Assembly: GCF_011074885.1 (NCBI RefSeq)
Contig: NC_054684.1
Location: 124,001-188,000 of the forward strand
Direction of reading: 5' to 3'
DNA: 64,000 nucleotides
Origin: Brettanomyces bruxellensis
Taxonomy: Eukaryota; Ascomycota; Pichiomycetes; Pichiales; Pichiaceae
In this document: one piece after another, positions 63,239 to 64,000 of the stretch
How the letters are laid out: every line of letters begins with the position of its first letter
How positions within the stretch are numbered: the stretch's first letter is position 1
The notes under the pieces: model-generated
What the model was told of the DNA's origin: nothing
Seen by the model: the letters and a program-made list of their open reading frames with translations, nothing else
Database searches by the model: none
Position numbers and translations under genes: made by a program

Positions 63239-63655
63239 TGTCGAAACAACAGAAATATAGAACAATGATCTCGTGAGCCGAACTGGTCCTATTGTCCACG
63301 GTGTCGCGTAGGAAGAACAACAACAACTATATAAAGCTAAGATATTCTCTTGCGTTTATATTAAAACTTATGTACATGTAATAGATGCATCGACAGTCGT
63401 GTCTACATAAAGCTTCCCAGCCTTACTTATGCCCAATAAAATCTCACTCATAAGGATTAAAGAAATTTAAGCATGTTCATTTCCTCTTTTCATCCTGTTC
63501 ATTTTACATTCTTAGTTATTTTCCTTTAATTAACCTTAAAAACACTCAATACTAGTTATAATACAAACTTCATAAAGTAATCAGCGTCATACTAACTTGA
63601 ACAAATAAATATCGAAAACTATAATGAATCTGGTAATACCGACTTTAACATTTTT
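63239..63655 (+). repeat. Relic E, copy 2 (split by relic F)
   Basis: Starts TGTCGAAACAACAG and matches copy 1 at 43163-43959 with moderate divergence (GGTCCTATTGTCCACGGTGTCG, GATATTCTCTTGCG and ATAAATATCGA blocks). The middle is displaced by relic F at 63377-63603. No clear target duplication remains. Confidence 0.45.
63377..63603 (+). repeat. LTR-like relic F, copy 2
   Basis: About 227 bp, TGTAATAGATGC ... TTGAACA. Inverted, diverged copy of 41722-41975 inserted into relic E. Its presence inside E, absent from E copy 1, shows it moved as a unit. Confidence 0.5.
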
Positions 63656-64000
63656 TGTTGGTATTGTGATGATTTATACAATTGCAATTAATTTTATACA
63701 AATAAAGACATTTTTTTCTGTGTACTCAACAACATATTCTTGTACATTCTAGATTTTACTAATCAATATACAGAATTCTGTAACACCAACTCAACGGTTG
63801 ATTCTTGTTAAAAAATCAAGTTAGTACCGTCCTTCTGTATACTTTCATTTTGTCCCTCCCTTGCATGATCTGTAATGCAAGACTCAATCTCTAATTTTTT
63901 TCTTATTACGCTTCTCCTTAGTTGATCATCTTACAGCGTATACCAGAAATTTCTGTTCTCTAAGAGCATTATGATTGATTCTTTAGCTTCCTCACTTCTT

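Larger units (their letters stand above)
62881..64000. other. Terminal intergenic region made of diverged repeat relics
   Basis: Contains a degraded repeat-D segment (about 62918-63110), relic E copy 2 (63239-63655) and relic F copy 2 (63377-63603). The remaining 350 bp to the window end are AT-rich with no recognised feature. No protein-coding gene is supported. Confidence 0.5.

Noticed and set aside
41722..63603. Centromere with inverted repeats, as in some yeasts
   Set aside because: The inverted arms enclose an actively coding 6.9-kb URA2 gene and consist of transposon debris; no compact gene-free core between the arms.
1..64000. CRISPR array, prokaryotic operon or rRNA genes
   Set aside because: No regularly spaced short repeats, no operon-like packing and no rRNA similarity; the window is clearly yeast nuclear DNA.

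Overview
The window is chromosomal DNA of a budding yeast (Saccharomycotina). Long AT-rich spacers separate mostly intronless, standard-code genes for yeast-specific proteins: a Hap4-type activator subunit, Pho81, Sti1, Snf1 with its poly-histidine tract, Bub3, flavocytochrome b2, the Ura2 CPSase-ATCase fusion, and a Pex23-family peroxin. CTG encodes a conserved leucine in SNF1 (codon at 21080-21082), so the CUG-Ser and CUG-Ala clades are unlikely. The gene content and the Hap4 type fit the Pichiaceae (Brettanomyces, Ogataea, Pichia), but that placement is inference.

Left part (1-22570): HAP4-like regulator, PHO81 with a Pho4-type CACGTG upstream, a class III aminotransferase with two near-identical CCG-N6-CGG sites and a TATA box, a mitochondrial carrier, a TRP/Flc-like membrane protein, a SET-domain methyltransferase (minus strand) divergent from STI1 (heat-shock elements in its promoter), then SNF1.

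Middle (22930-41632): a 4.1-kb Ty1/copia element with identical 288-bp LTRs and a perfect 5-bp target duplication but a damaged, integrase-deleted gag-pol. It is followed by a universal-stress-domain protein, a Pex23-family peroxin whose C-terminal motif lies out of frame, BUB3 (with a 60-nt intron that a plain ORF scan reads straight through), CYB2, a three-finger C2H2 protein, and FRS2.

Right part (41633-64000): the 6.9-kb URA2 gene, with a candidate 5'-UTR intron, sits between two tRNA genes (Ala-AGC on plus, Thr-CGU on minus). Both tRNAs have the same repeat running up to their 5' ends, in inverted orientation, and these flanks are packed with nested LTR debris. Three solo LTRs of one family (599, 599 and 611 bp) each keep a perfect 5-bp target duplication. 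A 6.9-kb Ty1/copia element with identical 559-bp LTRs is inserted 115 bp upstream of the tRNA-Thr gene. Its gag and pol overlap in different frames with a CCG-AGT-T site resembling the Ty3 +1 shift signal, and its pol carries three apparent 1-nt indels and one ambiguous base.

Functionally the unique genes are housekeeping or nutrient-signalling genes (phosphate, glucose/AMPK, respiration, lactate use, pyrimidines, checkpoint, chaperone, translation). There is no operon-like logic. The accessory content is the retrotransposon landscape.
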